Source: Liolophura sinensis (Eukaryota > Mollusca > Polyplacophora > Chitonida > Chitonidae). Taken from it: a DNA stretch of 64,000 nt. How positions within the stretch are numbered: the first letter of the stretch is position 1; every line of letters starts with the position of its first letter. The translations under genes were made by a program, and so were the position numbers. Below the pieces are notes generated by a model. The model saw only the letters and a list, made by a program, of their open reading frames with translations, did not search any database and was not told the origin of the DNA. The DNA is taken from positions 1 to 64,000 of the forward strand of contig NW_027018013.1 in NCBI RefSeq assembly GCF_032854445.1, written 5' to 3'. Shown piece after piece: positions 36,515 through 51,157 of this stretch.

Positions 36515-38339
36515 TGTTACGACCCAAACTGTCTGTATTATAAAGAGATGGCTTGTTCGAAATACACGACAGTTTAGCCGCACAAAAAAGTAACCAAAAC
36601 CAGCAGATTTTATTTTTCAACAATTTATTACATTTAACAGGAACAGATAACAAGACTTTTACAAGAGCTAAAATACTTAAGTTTAACAAGAAATGATAGC
36701 AATATCTATACAAATACTAAAGTACTTACACAATGCTGAAAAATGCACAGAGGCAATATTTACAAGAGCGAAAGTCCACAGTATAACTGAGTGTATGACG
36801 ACATATACACAAAATTCCACAGACAGGGTCCGTGTACTAAATAAGCACTGTGTACACAAGAGCACAAATTAAGCCTTTGAAGCCTTTGTTGCTAACTAGA
36901 TAGCGTTTTAGATCTCTTGAAATGACACCTGAAAGGTTTGATTCAATTGTTGTGTAACAGTAATCACCGAATGACTGGATGATTGGGTTTGACGTCACAT
37001 TGTAATGCAAGAATGAAAGAAAGATTCAAAGGTTGAAAGCAATCACTGCGAGGTGTTACTTAAAAATCAGGTTGCCTTACACCTGTCAAGGCACGGGATA
37101 CCACGGATTGCAGATAGTTCTCTGCTGATTTATTTTCATTTATTTTTGTCGATTGTTGAGAAACCTTGCTATAATGACTGAAAAGAGAAACGATCATAAA
37201 AGCTGCGGGACCAAGTGTTCTCTGTAATCCCACATGGAACACTGGGGTTAGAGCTGATTTCCTAGCTGGCACCATCTTTTAAGTGCCAATATTGAGAAAT
37301 GCCTTCTATTTCTTCTCAACGATCAACGGTACAAAGATGCAGTTTGGACCAAATACACACTAAAAAGCTCATCTTATCCCCACACATTATCCAGACTAAA
37401 TGTTTCATTTTTCCCCTCAGCTGAAATAGACTAAATCCAGTTAAAGAGAAACGTGTTTTATAATAGCATGCTCAGTTACAAGATAAACATTGTAATCATT
37501 GTATTAGCATGCTCAGTTACAAGGTGAACATTGTAATCATTATATTAGCACGCTCAGTTACAAGGTAAACATTGTAATCATTATAATAGAAAGCTCAGTT
37601 ACAAGATGAAAATTGTAATCATAATAGAATATTCAGTTACAAGATGAACATTGTAATCATTAAAATAGCATGTTCAGTTACAAGGTGAACATTGTAATCA
37701 TTATAAAAACATGCCCAGTTACAAGATGAACATTGTAATAGTTAAAATAGCATGTTCAGTTACGAATTCAACATTGTAATCATTATAATAGCATGCTCAG
37801 TTGCAAGATAAACATTGTAATCATTATAATATCATTTTCAGTTACAAGATGAAGATTGTAATCGACATAATAGCATGTTCAGTTACAAAATGAACATTGT
37901 CATCATTAAAATAGCATGTTCAGTTAAAAGGTGAACATTGTAATCATTATAAAAACATGCTCAGTTACAAGATGAACATTGTAATCATTATAATACCATG
38001 TTCAGTTACAAAGTGGACATTGTAATCAGTATAAAAGCATGCTCAGTTGCAAAATGGACATTGTAATCATTACATTAGCATATTCAGTTACAAGATGAAT
38101 ATTGTAATCATTAAAATGACATCATCAGTTACAAAATGAACATTGTATTCATTATATTAGCACGTTCAATTACAAGATGAACATTGTAATCATTATAATA
38201 ATGTGCTCAGTTACAAGGTGAACATTGTAATCATTACAATAGCGTGCTCAGTTACAAGATGAACATTGTAATCATTATAAAAACATGCCCAATTACAAAA
38301 TGAACATTGTAATAGTTATAATAGCATGTTCAGTTACAA

Positions 38340-40600
38340 AGTGAACATTGTAATCATTGTAATAGCATGTTCAGTTACAAAGTGAACATTGTAATCCTTA
38401 TAATTGCATGTTCAGTTACAAGATGAACATTGTAATCATTATAAAAACATCATCAGTTGCAAGGTGAACATTGTAATCACTATACAAGCATGCTCAGTTG
38501 CAAAATGGACATTGTAATCATTACAAAAGCATATTTAGTTACAAGATGAACATTGTAGTCATTATAATAATGTGCTCAGTTACAAGGTGAACATTGTAAT
38601 CATTACAATAGCCTGCTCAGTTACAAGGTGAACATTGTAATCATTATAAAAACATGCCCAGTTACAAGATGAACATTGTAATAGTTAAATTAGCATGTTC
38701 AGTTACGAAGTGAACATTGTAATCATTATAATAGCATGCTCAGTTGCAAGATAAACATTGTTATCATTATAATATCATTTTCAGTTACAAGATGAAGATT
38801 GTAATCGACATAATAGCATGTTCAGTTACAAGATGAACATTGTAATCATTATAATAGCATGTTCAGTTACAAAGTAAACATTGTAATCATTATAATAGCG
38901 TCAACGGTTACAAAATCATCATTGTAATCAATATAATAGCATGCTCAGTTACAAAATGAATATTGCAATCATTATATTAGCATATTTTATTACAAGAGGA
39001 ACAATGTAATCATTATTATAGCATATGTAGTTACAAGATGAACATTGTAATCATTATAAAAACATCATCAGTTACAAAGTGAACATTGTAATCAGTATAA
39101 AAGCATGCTCAGTTGCAAAATAGACATTGTAATCATTACATTAGAATATTCAGTTACAAGATGAATATTGTAATCATTATAATAACATCATCAGTTACAA
39201 AATGAACATTGTATTCATTATATTAGCACGTTCAATTACAAGATGAACATTGTAATCTTTATAATAACATCATCAGTTACAAAATGAACATTGTATTCAT
39301 TATATTAGCACGTTCAATTACAAGATGAACATTGTAATCATTATAATATCATGCTCAGTTGCAAGATGAAGATTGTAATCGACATAATAGCATGTTTAGT
39401 TACAAGATGAACATTGTAATCATTGTAATAGCATGTCCAGTTACAAAGTGAACATTGTAGTCCTTATAATTGCATGTTCAGTTACAAGATGAACATTGTA
39501 ATCATTATAAAAACATCATCAGTTGCAAGGTGAACATTGTAATCACTATACAAGCATGCTCAGTTGCAAAATGGACATTGTAATCATTACAATAGCATAT
39601 TTAGTTACAAGATGAACATTGTAGTCATTATAATAATGTGCTCAGTTACAAGGTGAACATTGTAATCATTACAATAGCCTGCTCAGTTACAAGGTGAACA
39701 TTGTAATCATTATAAAAACATGCCCAGTTACAAGATGAACATTGTAATAGTTAAATTAGCATGTTCAGTTACGAAGTGAACATTGTAATCATTATAATAG
39801 CATGCTCAGTTGCAAGATAAACATTGTTATCATTATAATATCATTTTCAGTTACAAGATGAAGATTGTAATCGACATAATAGCATGTTCAGTTACAAGAT
39901 GAACATTGTAATCATTATAATAGCATGTTCAGTTACAAAGTAAACATTGTAATCATTATAATAGCGTCAACGGTTACAAAATCATCATTGTAATCAATAT
40001 AATAGCATGCTCAGTTACAAAATGAATATTGCAATCATTATATTAGCATATTTTATTACAAGAGGAACAATGTAATCATTATTATAGCATATGTACTTAC
40101 AAGATGAACATTGTAATCATTATAAAAACATCATCAGTTACAAAGTGAACATTGTAATCAGTATAAAAGCATGCTCAGTTGCAAAATAGACATTGTAATC
40201 ATTACATTAGAATATTCAGTTACAAGATGAATATTGTAATCATTATAATAACATCATCAGTTACAAAATGAACATTGTATTCATTATATTAGCACGTTCA
40301 ATTACAAGATGAACATTGTAATCTTTATAATAACATCATCAGTTACAAAATGAACATTGTATTCATTATATTAGCACGTTCAATTACAAGATGAACATTG
40401 TAATCATTATAATATCATGCTCACTTGCAAGATGAAGATTGTAATCGACATAATAGCATGTTTAGTTACAAGATGAACATTGTAATCATTGTAATAACAT
40501 GTCCAGTTACAAAGTGAACATTGTAATCCTTATAATTACATGTTCAGTTACAAGATGAACATTGTAATCATTATAAAAACATCATCAGTTGCAAGATGAA
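38340..40600 (+). repeat. 1,066-bp tandem duplication (26 monomers)
   Basis: GTAGTCATTATAATAATGTG starts at 38555 and 39621. Downstream landmarks (GTTAAATTAGC, ACAAGAGGAACAATG, AATCTTTATAATAAC) repeat in order at the same spacing. Copies differ at a few sites, for example AAAAGCATATTT near 38,524 against AATAGCATATTT near 39,590. The flank of island 2 has only one copy of this block. Confidence 0.85.
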
Positions 40601-43600
40601 CATTGTAATCATTATAAAATCATGCTCAGTTACAAGATGAACATTGAAATCATTATAATAGCACGTTCAGTTACAAGGTGGACATTGTAATCAGTATAAA
40701 AGCATGCTCAGTTGCAAAATGGACAATATAATCATTACATTAGCATATTCAGTTACAAGATCAATATTTTAATCATTATAATAACATCATCAGTTACAAA
40801 ATGAAGATTGTATTCATTATATTAGCACGTTCAATTACAAGATGAACATTGTAATCATTATAATATCATGCTCAGATGCAAGATGAAGATTGTAATCGAC
40901 ATAATAGCATGTTCAGTTACAAGATGAACATTGTAATCATTGTAATAGCATGTTCAGTTACAAAGTGAACATTGTAATCATTATAAAAACATCATCAGTT
41001 GCAAGGTGAACATTGTAATCAGTATACAAGCATGCTCAGTTGCAAAATGGACATTGTAATCATTACAATAGCATATTCAGTTACAAGATGAACATTGTAA
41101 TCATTATTATAGCATATGTATTTACAAGATGAACATTGTAATCCTTATAAAAACATCATCAGTTACAAGGTGAACATTGTAATCAGTATAAAAGCATGCT
41201 CAGTTGCAAAATGGACATTGTAATCATTACATTAGCATATTCAGTTACAAGATGAATACTGTAATCATTAAAATAACATCATCAGTTACAAAATGAACAT
41301 TGTATTCATTATATTAGCACGTTCAATTACAAGATGAACATTGTAATCATTATAATATCATGCTCAGTTGCAAGATGAAGATTGTAATCGACATAATAGC
41401 ATGTTTTTTTAAAAGATGAACATTGTAATCATTATAATAGCATGTTCAGTTACAAAGTGAACATTATAATCCTTATAATTGCATGTTCAGTTACAAGATG
41501 AACATTGTAATCATTATAAAAACATCATCAGTTGCAAGGTGAACATTGTAATCAGTATACAAGCATGCTCAGTTGCAAAATGGACATTGTAATGATTACA
41601 ATAGCATATTCAGTTACAAGATGAACATTGTAATCATTATAATAATGTGCTCAGTTACAAGGTGAACATTGTCATCATTACAATAACCTGCTCAGTTACA
41701 AGATGAACATTGTAATCATTATAAAAACATGCCCAGTTACAAGATGAACATTGTAATAGTTAAATTAGCATGTTCAGTTACGAAGTGAACATTGTAATCA
41801 TTATAATAGCATGCTCAGTTGCAAGATAAACATTGTTAGCATCTTAATATCCTTTTCAGTTACAAGATGAAGATTGTAACCGACATAATAGCATGTTCAG
41901 TTACAAGATGAACATTGTAATCATTGTAATAGCATGTTCAGTTACAAAGTAAACATTGTAATCATTATAATAGCGTCAACTGTTACAAAATCATCATTGT
42001 AATCAATAAAATAGCATGCTCAGTTACAAAATGAATATTGCAATTATTATATTAGCATATTTTTTTACAAGATGAACAATGTAATCTTTATTATAGCATA
42101 TGTAGTTACAAGATGAACATTGTAATCATTATAAAAACATCATCAGTTGCAAGGTGAACATTGTAATCAGTATAAAAGCATGCTCAGATGCAAAATAGAC
42201 ATTGTAATCATTAGATTAGCATATTCATTTACAAGATGAATATTGTAATCATTATAATAACATCATCAGTTACAAAATAAACATTGTATTCATTATATTA
42301 GCACGTTCAATTACAAGATGAATATTGTAATCATTATAAAAGCATGTTCAGTTACAAGGTGAACATTGTAATCAATATAAAAACATCATCAGTTGCAAGG
42401 TGAACATTGTAATCATTATAAAAACATGCTCAGTTACAAGATGAACATTGAAATCATTATAATAGCATGTTCAGTTACAAGGTGGACATTGTAATCAGTA
42501 TAAAAGCATGCTCAGTTGCAAAATAGACATTATAATCATTGCATTAGCATATTCAGTTACAAGATGAATATTTTAATCATTATAATACCATCATCAGTTA
42601 CAAAATGAACATTGTATTCATTATATTAGCACGTTCAATTACAAGATGAACATTGTAATCATTATAAAAGCATGTTCAGTTACAAGGTGAACATTGTAAT
42701 CATTATAAAAACATGTTCAGTTACAAGATGAACATTGAAATCATTATAATAGCATGTTCAGTTACAAGGTGGACATTGTAATCAGTATAAAAGCATGCTC
42801 AGTTGCAAAATGGACATTGTAATCATTACATTAGCATATTCAGTTACAAGATGAATTCTGTAATAATTATAATAACATTATCAGTTACAAAATGAACATT
42901 GTATACATTATATTAGCACGTTCAATTACAAAGTAAATATTGTAATCATTATAAGAGCGTCATCAGTTGCAAGGTGAACATTGTAATCACTATACAAGCA
43001 TGCTCAGTTGCAAAATGGACATTGTAATCATTACAATAGCATATTTAGTTACAAGATGAACATTGTAATCAATATAATAATGTGCTCAGTTACAAGGTGA
43101 ACATTGTAATCATTACAATAGCGTGCTCAGTTACAAGATGAACATTGTAATCATTTTAATAGCATGTTCAGTTACAGGATGAACATTGTAATAATTTAAT
43201 AGCGTGTTCAGTTACAAAATGAACATTGAAATCATTATAATAGAATGTTCAGTGCCAAGATGAACATTGCAATCATTATAATAGCATATTCAGTTACAAG
43301 ATGAACATTGAAATCATTATAATAGCATGTTCAGTTACAAGGTGGACATTGTAATCAGTATAAAAGCATGCTCAGTTGCAAAATGGACATTGTAATCATT
43401 ACATTAGCATATTCAGTTACAAGATGAATATTGTAATCATTATAATAACATCATCAGTTACAAAATGAACATTGTATTCATTTTATTAGCACGTTCAATT
43501 ACAAGATGAACATTGTAATCATTATAAAAACATCATCAGTTGCAAGGTGAACATTGTAATCACTATACAAGCATGCTCAGTTGCAAAATGGACATTGTAA

Positions 43601-45049
43601 TCATTACAATAGCATATTTAGTTACAAGATGAACATTGTAATCAATATAATAATGTGCTCAGTTACAAGGTGAACATTGTAATCATTGCAATAGCGTGCT
43701 CAGTTACAAGATGAACATTGTAATCATTTTAATAGCATGTTCAGTTACAGGATGAACATTGTAATAATTTAATAGCGTGTTCAGTTACAAAATGAACATT
43801 GAAATCATTATAATAGAATGTTCAGTGCCAAGATGAACATTGCAATCATTATAATAGCATATTCAGTTACAAGATGAACATTATAATAACCTAATACCGT
43901 GTTCAGTTACAAAATGAACATTAAAATTATTATAATAGCACGTTCAGTGACAAGGTGAACATTTAAATCATTATATTAGCATGCTCAGTTACAAGGTGAA
44001 CATTGTAATCATTATAATAGCGTCAACGGTTACAAAATCATTATTGTAATCACTATAATATCATGCTCAGTTACAAAATGAATATTGCAATCATTATATT
44101 AGCATATTTCATTACAAGATGAACATTGTAATCGTTATTATAGCATATGTAGTTACAAGATGAACATTGTAATCAGTAAAAAGCATGTTCAGTTGCAAAA
44201 TGAACATTGTAATCATTATATTAGCCTGTTCAGTTACAAGATAAACATTGTAATCATAATAACAGCATGGTCAGTTACAAGATGAACATTGTAATCATTG
44301 TAATAGCATGCTCAGTTACAAGATGAACATTGTAATCATTATAATAGCATATTCGGTTACAGGATGAACATTGCAATAACCTAATACCGTGTTCAGTTAC
44401 AAAATGAACATTAAAACTATTATAATATCACTTTCAGTGACATGGTGAACATTGTAATCATTATAATAGCATGTTCAGTTACAAGGTGATTTTTGTAATT
44501 ACTATAATAGCATGGTCAGTTACAAGACACCCTTTGTAATTATTATAATAGCATCTTCAGTTACAAGATAAACATTGTAATCATTATTTTAGCACGTTTA
44601 GTTAAAACGTGAGGATTGTAATCGATATAATAGCATGTTCTGCTACAAGATAAATATTGTAATTATTGTAATGGCATTTTCATTTACAAGGTGAACATTG
44701 TAATCATTATAATAACATGTTCACTTACAAGATGAACATTGTAATCATTATATTAGGACGTTCAGTTACAAGATGAACATTGTAATCATTATAATAGCAT
44801 GTTCAGTTACAAAATGAACATTGTAATTATTATAATATCATGCTTAGTTACAAGATGAACATTGTTATCAGTATAATAGCATGTTCAGTTACAACATAAA
44901 CATTGTAATCATTATAATAGCATGCTCAATTACAAGATGAACATTGTAATCAGTATAATAGCATGCTCAGTTACAAATTTAACAATGTAATCATTATACT
45001 AGTATGCTCAGTTACAAGATGAACATTGTAATCATTATAATAACATGTT

Positions 45050-45090
45050 CAGTTACCAGAGAGAACGACGTTAAAACCCAAGCACTCACT
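45050..45090 (+). repeat. Chimeric satellite/SINE-tail monomer (copy 8, precedes island 4)
   Basis: GTTAAAACCC variant, 269 bp before the island boundary, identical in context to copy 1. Confidence 0.9.
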
Positions 45091-46192
45091 CAGTTACCAG
45101 ATGAACATTGTAATCATTATATTAGGACGTTCAGTTACAAGATGAACATTGTAATCAATATAATAGCATATTCAGTTACAAAATGAACATTGTAATCATT
45201 ATACTAGTATGCCCAGTTACAAGATGAACATTGTAATCAGTATAATAGCATGCTCAGTTACAAGATGAACATTGTAATCATTATAATAGCATGTTCAGTT
45301 ACCAGATGAACATTGTAAGAATTATTTTTAGAATAAATCGCTTCCAAACTCTGGTATATTCACCTTAGTTTAACTAAACGCCATCATATCGTATTTAAGT
45401 TAATTACATGTAATATTGTAATAGGCATGTTCTTAAGTCAAGTGGCCCTTTGTTTAGCCTTTTAAAACGGAAACTACAGGTATGCACATTTAAGAGAACT
45501 TATGTTTGTCCTTTTTTAAAACCATTTTCTTCATTCCTCAATGAAAAATACATGCATTGTTTCGCACCCCTATTTGCAGCGTACTGGCAATGGGCCAAAT
45601 GTGTAGAATACGATATCTGTGAAATTAATCTGACTGCAATAAGATCAGAAAATTCGACCCCAATTCTTTGATGGTTTCTCTACGGTTCTTCTATATCGGG
45701 ACTAGTCTTGCTGACAATGGTAACTCATGCTCGTCGGCAGGTACACGTACGTTAATGAGATCAATAACTTTGTCTCTTTCTTTCAGGACAAATATGTACC
45801 TTATTAAACTAACGGTTTTGACAGATAAATGTAACAGCTCTGTGATCTCATCATGTTAGAAATGAAATAAAAAATGCGATATAGACGTACTTGAGCTCCT
45901 AATATGTTTTTTCCAGAGTGCTTACGGTGGACTTCGTTTGGATTCTGTGAGGGTTTTGATAGGTCTGTTATATGTTAATTGTGGATTACTGAAAACTCGC
46001 ACCACTAATATTATATGTACAAACATGTATGCTTAAAGCCTTCCTTTCACTAGGAAATAAAATAGCCTGAGTAGGAGCCTTGTCAGGTGGGGTTATGTAT
46101 GGGAGGACTAAGGTTTGCCTGAAGTGAAAGACATAGGTACAGTAAATGGCGCAGAGACATACATGTCTTTACAAATAAATGTTATCTGATCG

Positions 46193-46584
46193 TCAGTTGC
46201 ACAGACCGGCCCGGATAGCACAGTTGGTAGAGCGTCCGCTTCGGGACCGGTAGATCCAGGATCAATCCTTGGTCGAGTCACACCTAAGACTTTAAAAGAG
46301 GAAGTTGTAACTTCCTCGTTTGGCGTTCAGCATGAAGGGGATAGTGCAACGACTGGTTGACCCGTTTCAGTATAATGGCTCGGGCGGGGCGGCTTACTTG
46401 CCTTCGGTAAGTCGTCTCAGTGATGCAGCACTAAATAAAAGAGCGGTGAAAATCCGTCCTCCTGCAACAAGGAGGCACATTACACGTGCATGCACCCTAA
46501 TGATTCCTTCGTCGTCATATGACTGAAAAATTGTTGAGTACGACGTTAAACCCCAAGCACTCACTCACTCACTCAGTTGCACAG
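46193..46584 (+). mobile_element. SINE-1 with target-site duplications, island 4 copy
   Basis: Element body 46205-46572; direct repeats at 46193-46204 and 46573-46584; A-box at 46216-46227. No private change was seen. Confidence 0.87.
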
Positions 46585-46635
46585 CGACATACATGTCTAT
46601 ACAGAAAAATGCTATCTGATCGCAGTCAGTGTAAA

Positions 46636-46770
46636 ATTCCTGACGGTGTTTACTGTGCAGCAGAGATTCAGGATGGTGCTTACTGTGTAGCAGAGTTTCA
46701 GGATGGTATTTACTGTGCAGCAGAGATTCAGGATGGTGTTTACGGTGCAACAGAGATTCAGTATGGTGTT
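46636..46770 (+). repeat. 30-bp minisatellite, island 4 copy
   Basis: 4.5 units, same as island 1. Confidence 0.87.
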
Positions 46771-47019
46771 AATTGATTTAATCAACGATTCAGGAAAACA
46801 CAGTGATCCAGGTTTAGAAGCTGCCTGACTTCAGGTTATATTAATATCTTGAAGTAATGATACTTCGTTGCTTGAAACCATTTAAACATCCGAATTCCAC
46901 TGACTCTGTCAACACGCTGGATGAAAGAATAAATTGGAGTGAAATCAGTTAGAGAAACACATGATTTTCTATCGGCCTCACAACGTTTTACATTTTACTT
47001 ACTTATTTAATTTTTGTTT

Positions 47020-47209
47020 GAGGAGGGCCTCAGTTACCGAGGGGGTCAGCACGCCATCGCCCTGCAATGGGCTTCCAACCGATGCGGTCGCTGTGAGTTC
47101 AAGTCCAGCTCAGGCTGGCTGCCTCTTTTTGCCGTCCATGAGGAGGTCTTCTGGCAACCTGCGGGTAGTCGTGGGTTTCCCCCAGTACACCAAATAAATA
47201 AATAAATAA
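47020..47209 (+). mobile_element. SINE-2, island 4 copy
   Basis: B-box at 47096-47106; subfamily A base G at 47121; same tail length as the other copies. Confidence 0.72.
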
Positions 47210-49964
47210 TGTTACGACCCAAACTGTCTGTATTATAAAGAGATGGCTTGTTCGAAATACACGACAGTTTAGCCGCACAAAAAAGTAACCAAAACCAGCA
47301 GATTTTATTTTTCAACAATTTATTACATTTAACAGGAACAGATAACAAGACTTTTACAAGAGCTAAAATACTTAAGTTTAACAAGAAATGATAGCAATAT
47401 CTATACAAATACTAAAGTACTTACACAATGCTGAAAAATGCACAGAGGCAATATTTACAAGAGCGAAAGTCCACAGTATAACTGAGTGTATGACGACATA
47501 TACACAAAATTCCACAGACAGGGTCCGTGTACTAATAAGCACTGTGTACACAAGAGCACAAATTAAGCCTTTGAAGCCTTTGTTGCTAACTAGATAGCGT
47601 TTTAGATCTCTTGAAATGACACCTGAAAGGTTTGATTCAATTGTTGTGTAACAGTAATCACCGAATGACTGGATGATTGGGTTTGACGTCACATTGTAAT
47701 GCAAGTATGAAAGAAAGATTCAAAGGTTGAAAGCAATCACTGCGCGGTGTTACTTAAAAATCAGGTTGCCTTACACCTGTCAAGGCACGGGATACCACGG
47801 ATTGCAGATAGTTCTCTGCTGATTTATTTTCATATTTTTTTGTCGATTGTTGAGAAACCTTGCTATAAGGACTGAAAAGAGAAACGATCATAAAAGCTGC
47901 GGGGCCAAGTGTTCTCTGTAATCCCACATGGAACACTGGGGTTAGAGCTGATTTCCTAGCTGGCACCATCTTTTAAGTGCCAATATTGAGAAATGCCTTC
48001 TATTTCTTCTCAACGATCAACGGTACAAAGATGCAGTTTGGACCTAATACACGCTAAAATGCTCATCTTATCCCCACACATTATCCAGACTAAATCTTTC
48101 ATTTTTCCCCTCAGCTGAAATAGACTAAATCCAGTTAAAGAGACTCGTGTTTTATAATAGCATGCTCAGTTACAAGATAAACATTGTAATCATTATATTA
48201 GCATGCTCAGTTACAAGGTGAACATTGTAATCATTATATTAGCACGCTCAGTTACAAGGTAAACATTGTAATCATTACAATAGAAAGCTCAGTTACAAGA
48301 TGAAAATTGTAATCATAATAGCATGTTCAGTTACAAGATGAACATTGTAATCATTATAATAGCACGTTCAATTACAAGATGAACATTGTAATTATTATAA
48401 TAATGTGGTCAGTTACAAGGTGAACATTGTAATCATTACAATAGCGTGCTCAGTTACAAGGTGAACATTGTAATCATTATAAAAACATGCCCTGTTACAA
48501 GATGAACATTGTAATAGTTATAATAGCATGTTCAGTTACGAAGTGAACATTGTAATCCATATAATAGCATGCTCAGTTGCAAGATAAACATTGTAATCAT
48601 TATAATATCATTTTCAGTTACAAGATGAAGATTGTAATCGACATAATAGCATGTTCAGTTACAAAATGAACATTGTCATCATTAAAATAGCATGTTCAGT
48701 TACAAGGTGAACATTGTAATCATTATAAAAACATGCTCAGTTACAAGATGAACACTGTAATCATTATAATAGCATGTTCAGTTACAAGGTGGACATTGTA
48801 ATCAGTATAAAAGCATGCTCAGTTGCAAAATGGACATTGTAATCCTTACATTAGCATATTCAGTTACAAGATGAATATTGTAATTATTATAATAACATCA
48901 TCAGTTACAAAATGAACATTGTATTCATTATATTAGCACGTTCAATTACCAGATGAACATTGTAATCATTATATTAATGTGCTCAGTTACAAGGTGAACA
49001 TTGGAATCATTACAATAGCGTGCTCAGTTACAAGATGAACATTGTAATCATTATAAAAACATGCCCAGTTACAAGATGAACATTGTAATAGTTATAATAG
49101 CATGTTCAGTTACGAAGAGAACATTGTAATCATTATAATAGCATGCTCAGTTGCAAGATAAACATTGTAATCATTATAATATCATTTTCAGTTACAAGAT
49201 GAACATTGTAATCGACATAATAGCATGTTAAAATACAAGATAAAGATTGTAATCATTGTAATAGCATGTTCAGTTACAAAGTAAACATTGTAATCATTAT
49301 AATAGCGTCAACGGTTACAAAATCATCATTGTAATTAATATAATAGCATGCTCAGTTACAAAATGAATATTGCAATTATTATATTAGCATATTTCATTAC
49401 AAGATGAACATTGTAATCACTATTATAGCATATGTAGTTACAAGATGAACATTGTAATCATTATAAAAACATCATCAGTTACAAGGTGAAAATTGTAATC
49501 AGTATAAAAGCATGCTCAGTTGCAAAATGTACATTGTAATCATTACATTAGCATATTCACTTACAAGATGAATATTGTAATCATTATAATAACATCATCA
49601 GTTACAAAAAAACATTGTATTCATTATATTAGCACGTTTAATTACAAAATGAACATTGTAATCATTATAAAAGCATGTTCAGTTACAAGATGAACATTGT
49701 AATCATTATAAAACATCATCAGTTACAAGGTGAACATTGTAATCAGTATAAAAGCCTGCTCAGTTGCAAAATGGACATTGTAATTATTACATTAGCATAT
49801 TCACTTACAAGATGAACATTGTAATTATTATAATAACATCATCAGTTACAAAATGTACATTGTATTCATTATTTTAGCACGTTCAATTACAAGATGAACA
49901 TTGTAATCATTATAAAAGCATGTTCAGTTACAAGGTGAACATTGTAATCATTATAAAGACATGC

Positions 49965-51157
49965 TCAGTTACAAGATGAACATTGTAATCATTATAATAG
50001 CATGTTCAGTTACAAGGTGGACATTGTAATCAGTATAAAAGCATGCTCAGTTGCAAAATGGACATTGTAATCATTACATTAGCATATTCAGTTACAAGAT
50101 GAATACTGTAATCATTATAATAACATCATCAGTTACAAAATGAACATTGTATTTATTATATTAGCACGTCCAATTACAAGATGAACATTGTAGTCATTAT
50201 AATATCATGCTCAGTTGCAAGATGAAGATTGTAATTGACATAATAGCATGTTCAGTTACAAGATGAACATTGTAATCATTGTAATAGCATGTTCAGTTAC
50301 AAAGTGAACATTGTAATCCTTATAATTGCATGTTCAGTTACAAGATGAACATTGTAATCATTATAAAAACATCATCAGTTGCAAGGTGAACATTGTAATC
50401 AGTATACAAGCATGCTCAGTTGCAAAATGGACATTGTAATTATTACAATAGCATATTCAGTTGCAAGATGAACATTGTAATCATTATAAAAATGGGCTCA
50501 GTTACAAGGTGAACATTGTAATTATTACAATAGCGTGTTCAGTTACAAGATGAACATTGTAATCATTATAATAGCATGTTCAGTTACAAGGTGGACATTG
50601 TAATCAGTATAAAAGCATGCTCAGTTGCAAAATGGACATTGTAATCATTACATTAGCATATTCAGTTACAAGATGAATACTGTAATCATTATAATAACAT
50701 CATCAGTTACAAAATGAACATTGTATTTATTATATTAGCACGTCCAATTACAAGATGAACATTGTAGTCATTATAATATCATGCTCAGTTGCAAGATGAA
50801 GATTGTAATTGACATAATAGCATGTTCAGTTACAAGATGAACATTGTAATCATTGTAATAGCATGTTCAGTTACAAAGTGAACATTGTAATCCTTATAAT
50901 TGCATGTTCAGTTACAAGATGAACATTGTAATCATTATAAAAACATCATCAGTTGCAAGGTGAACATTGTAATCAGTATACAAGCATGCTCAGTTGCAAA
51001 ATGGACATTGTAATTATTACAATAGCATATTCAGTTGCAAGATGAACATTGTAATCATTATAAAAATGGGCTCAGTTACAAGGTGAACATTGTAATTATT
51101 ACAATAGCGTGTTCAGTTACAAGATGAACATTGTAATCATTATAATAGCATGTTCAG
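49965..51157 (+). repeat. 574-bp tandem duplication (14 monomers), recent
   Basis: ACGTCCAATTAC starts at 50166 and again at 50740, and the intervening 14 monomers look identical. T at 50236 (GTAATTGAC) recurs at 50810, whereas the single-copy counterpart beside island 1 has C at 8177. The substitution therefore came first and the duplication second. Confidence 0.88.

Larger units (their letters stand above)
34624..37457 (+). other. Non-satellite island 3 (subfamily B)
   Basis: Offset from island 1 is +31,364, then +31,365 after the shared A insertion at about 36,839. Private changes are G at 34861 (ATGCGTTG) and T at 36113 (GTGATTCAGG). The right edge reads GAGAAACGTG. Otherwise it matches island 2. 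The unique parts are 34624-35497 and 36515-37457; no gene was recognised. Confidence 0.9.
37458..45318 (+). repeat. 41-bp satellite array, segment 4 (between islands 3 and 4)
   Basis: About 192 monomers, the shortest inter-island interval. It opens as a copy of the island 2 flank, carries an extra 1,066-bp repeat, then merges at about 42,592 into a copy of bases 1-3259. A run of T (ATGTTTTTTTAAAAG, about 41,402) marks one decayed monomer. A chimeric monomer is at 45050. No gene was seen. Confidence 0.97.
45319..48151 (+). other. Non-satellite island 4 (subfamily A)
   Basis: Constant offset of +42,059 from island 1 across its whole length, with no indel. The only differences noticed are G at 47869 (TATAAGG, where the others have TATAATG) and G at 47789, where island 1 has its private T. 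It is the closest relative of island 1 although islands 2 and 3 lie between them. The unique parts are 45319-46192 and 47210-48151. Confidence 0.9.
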
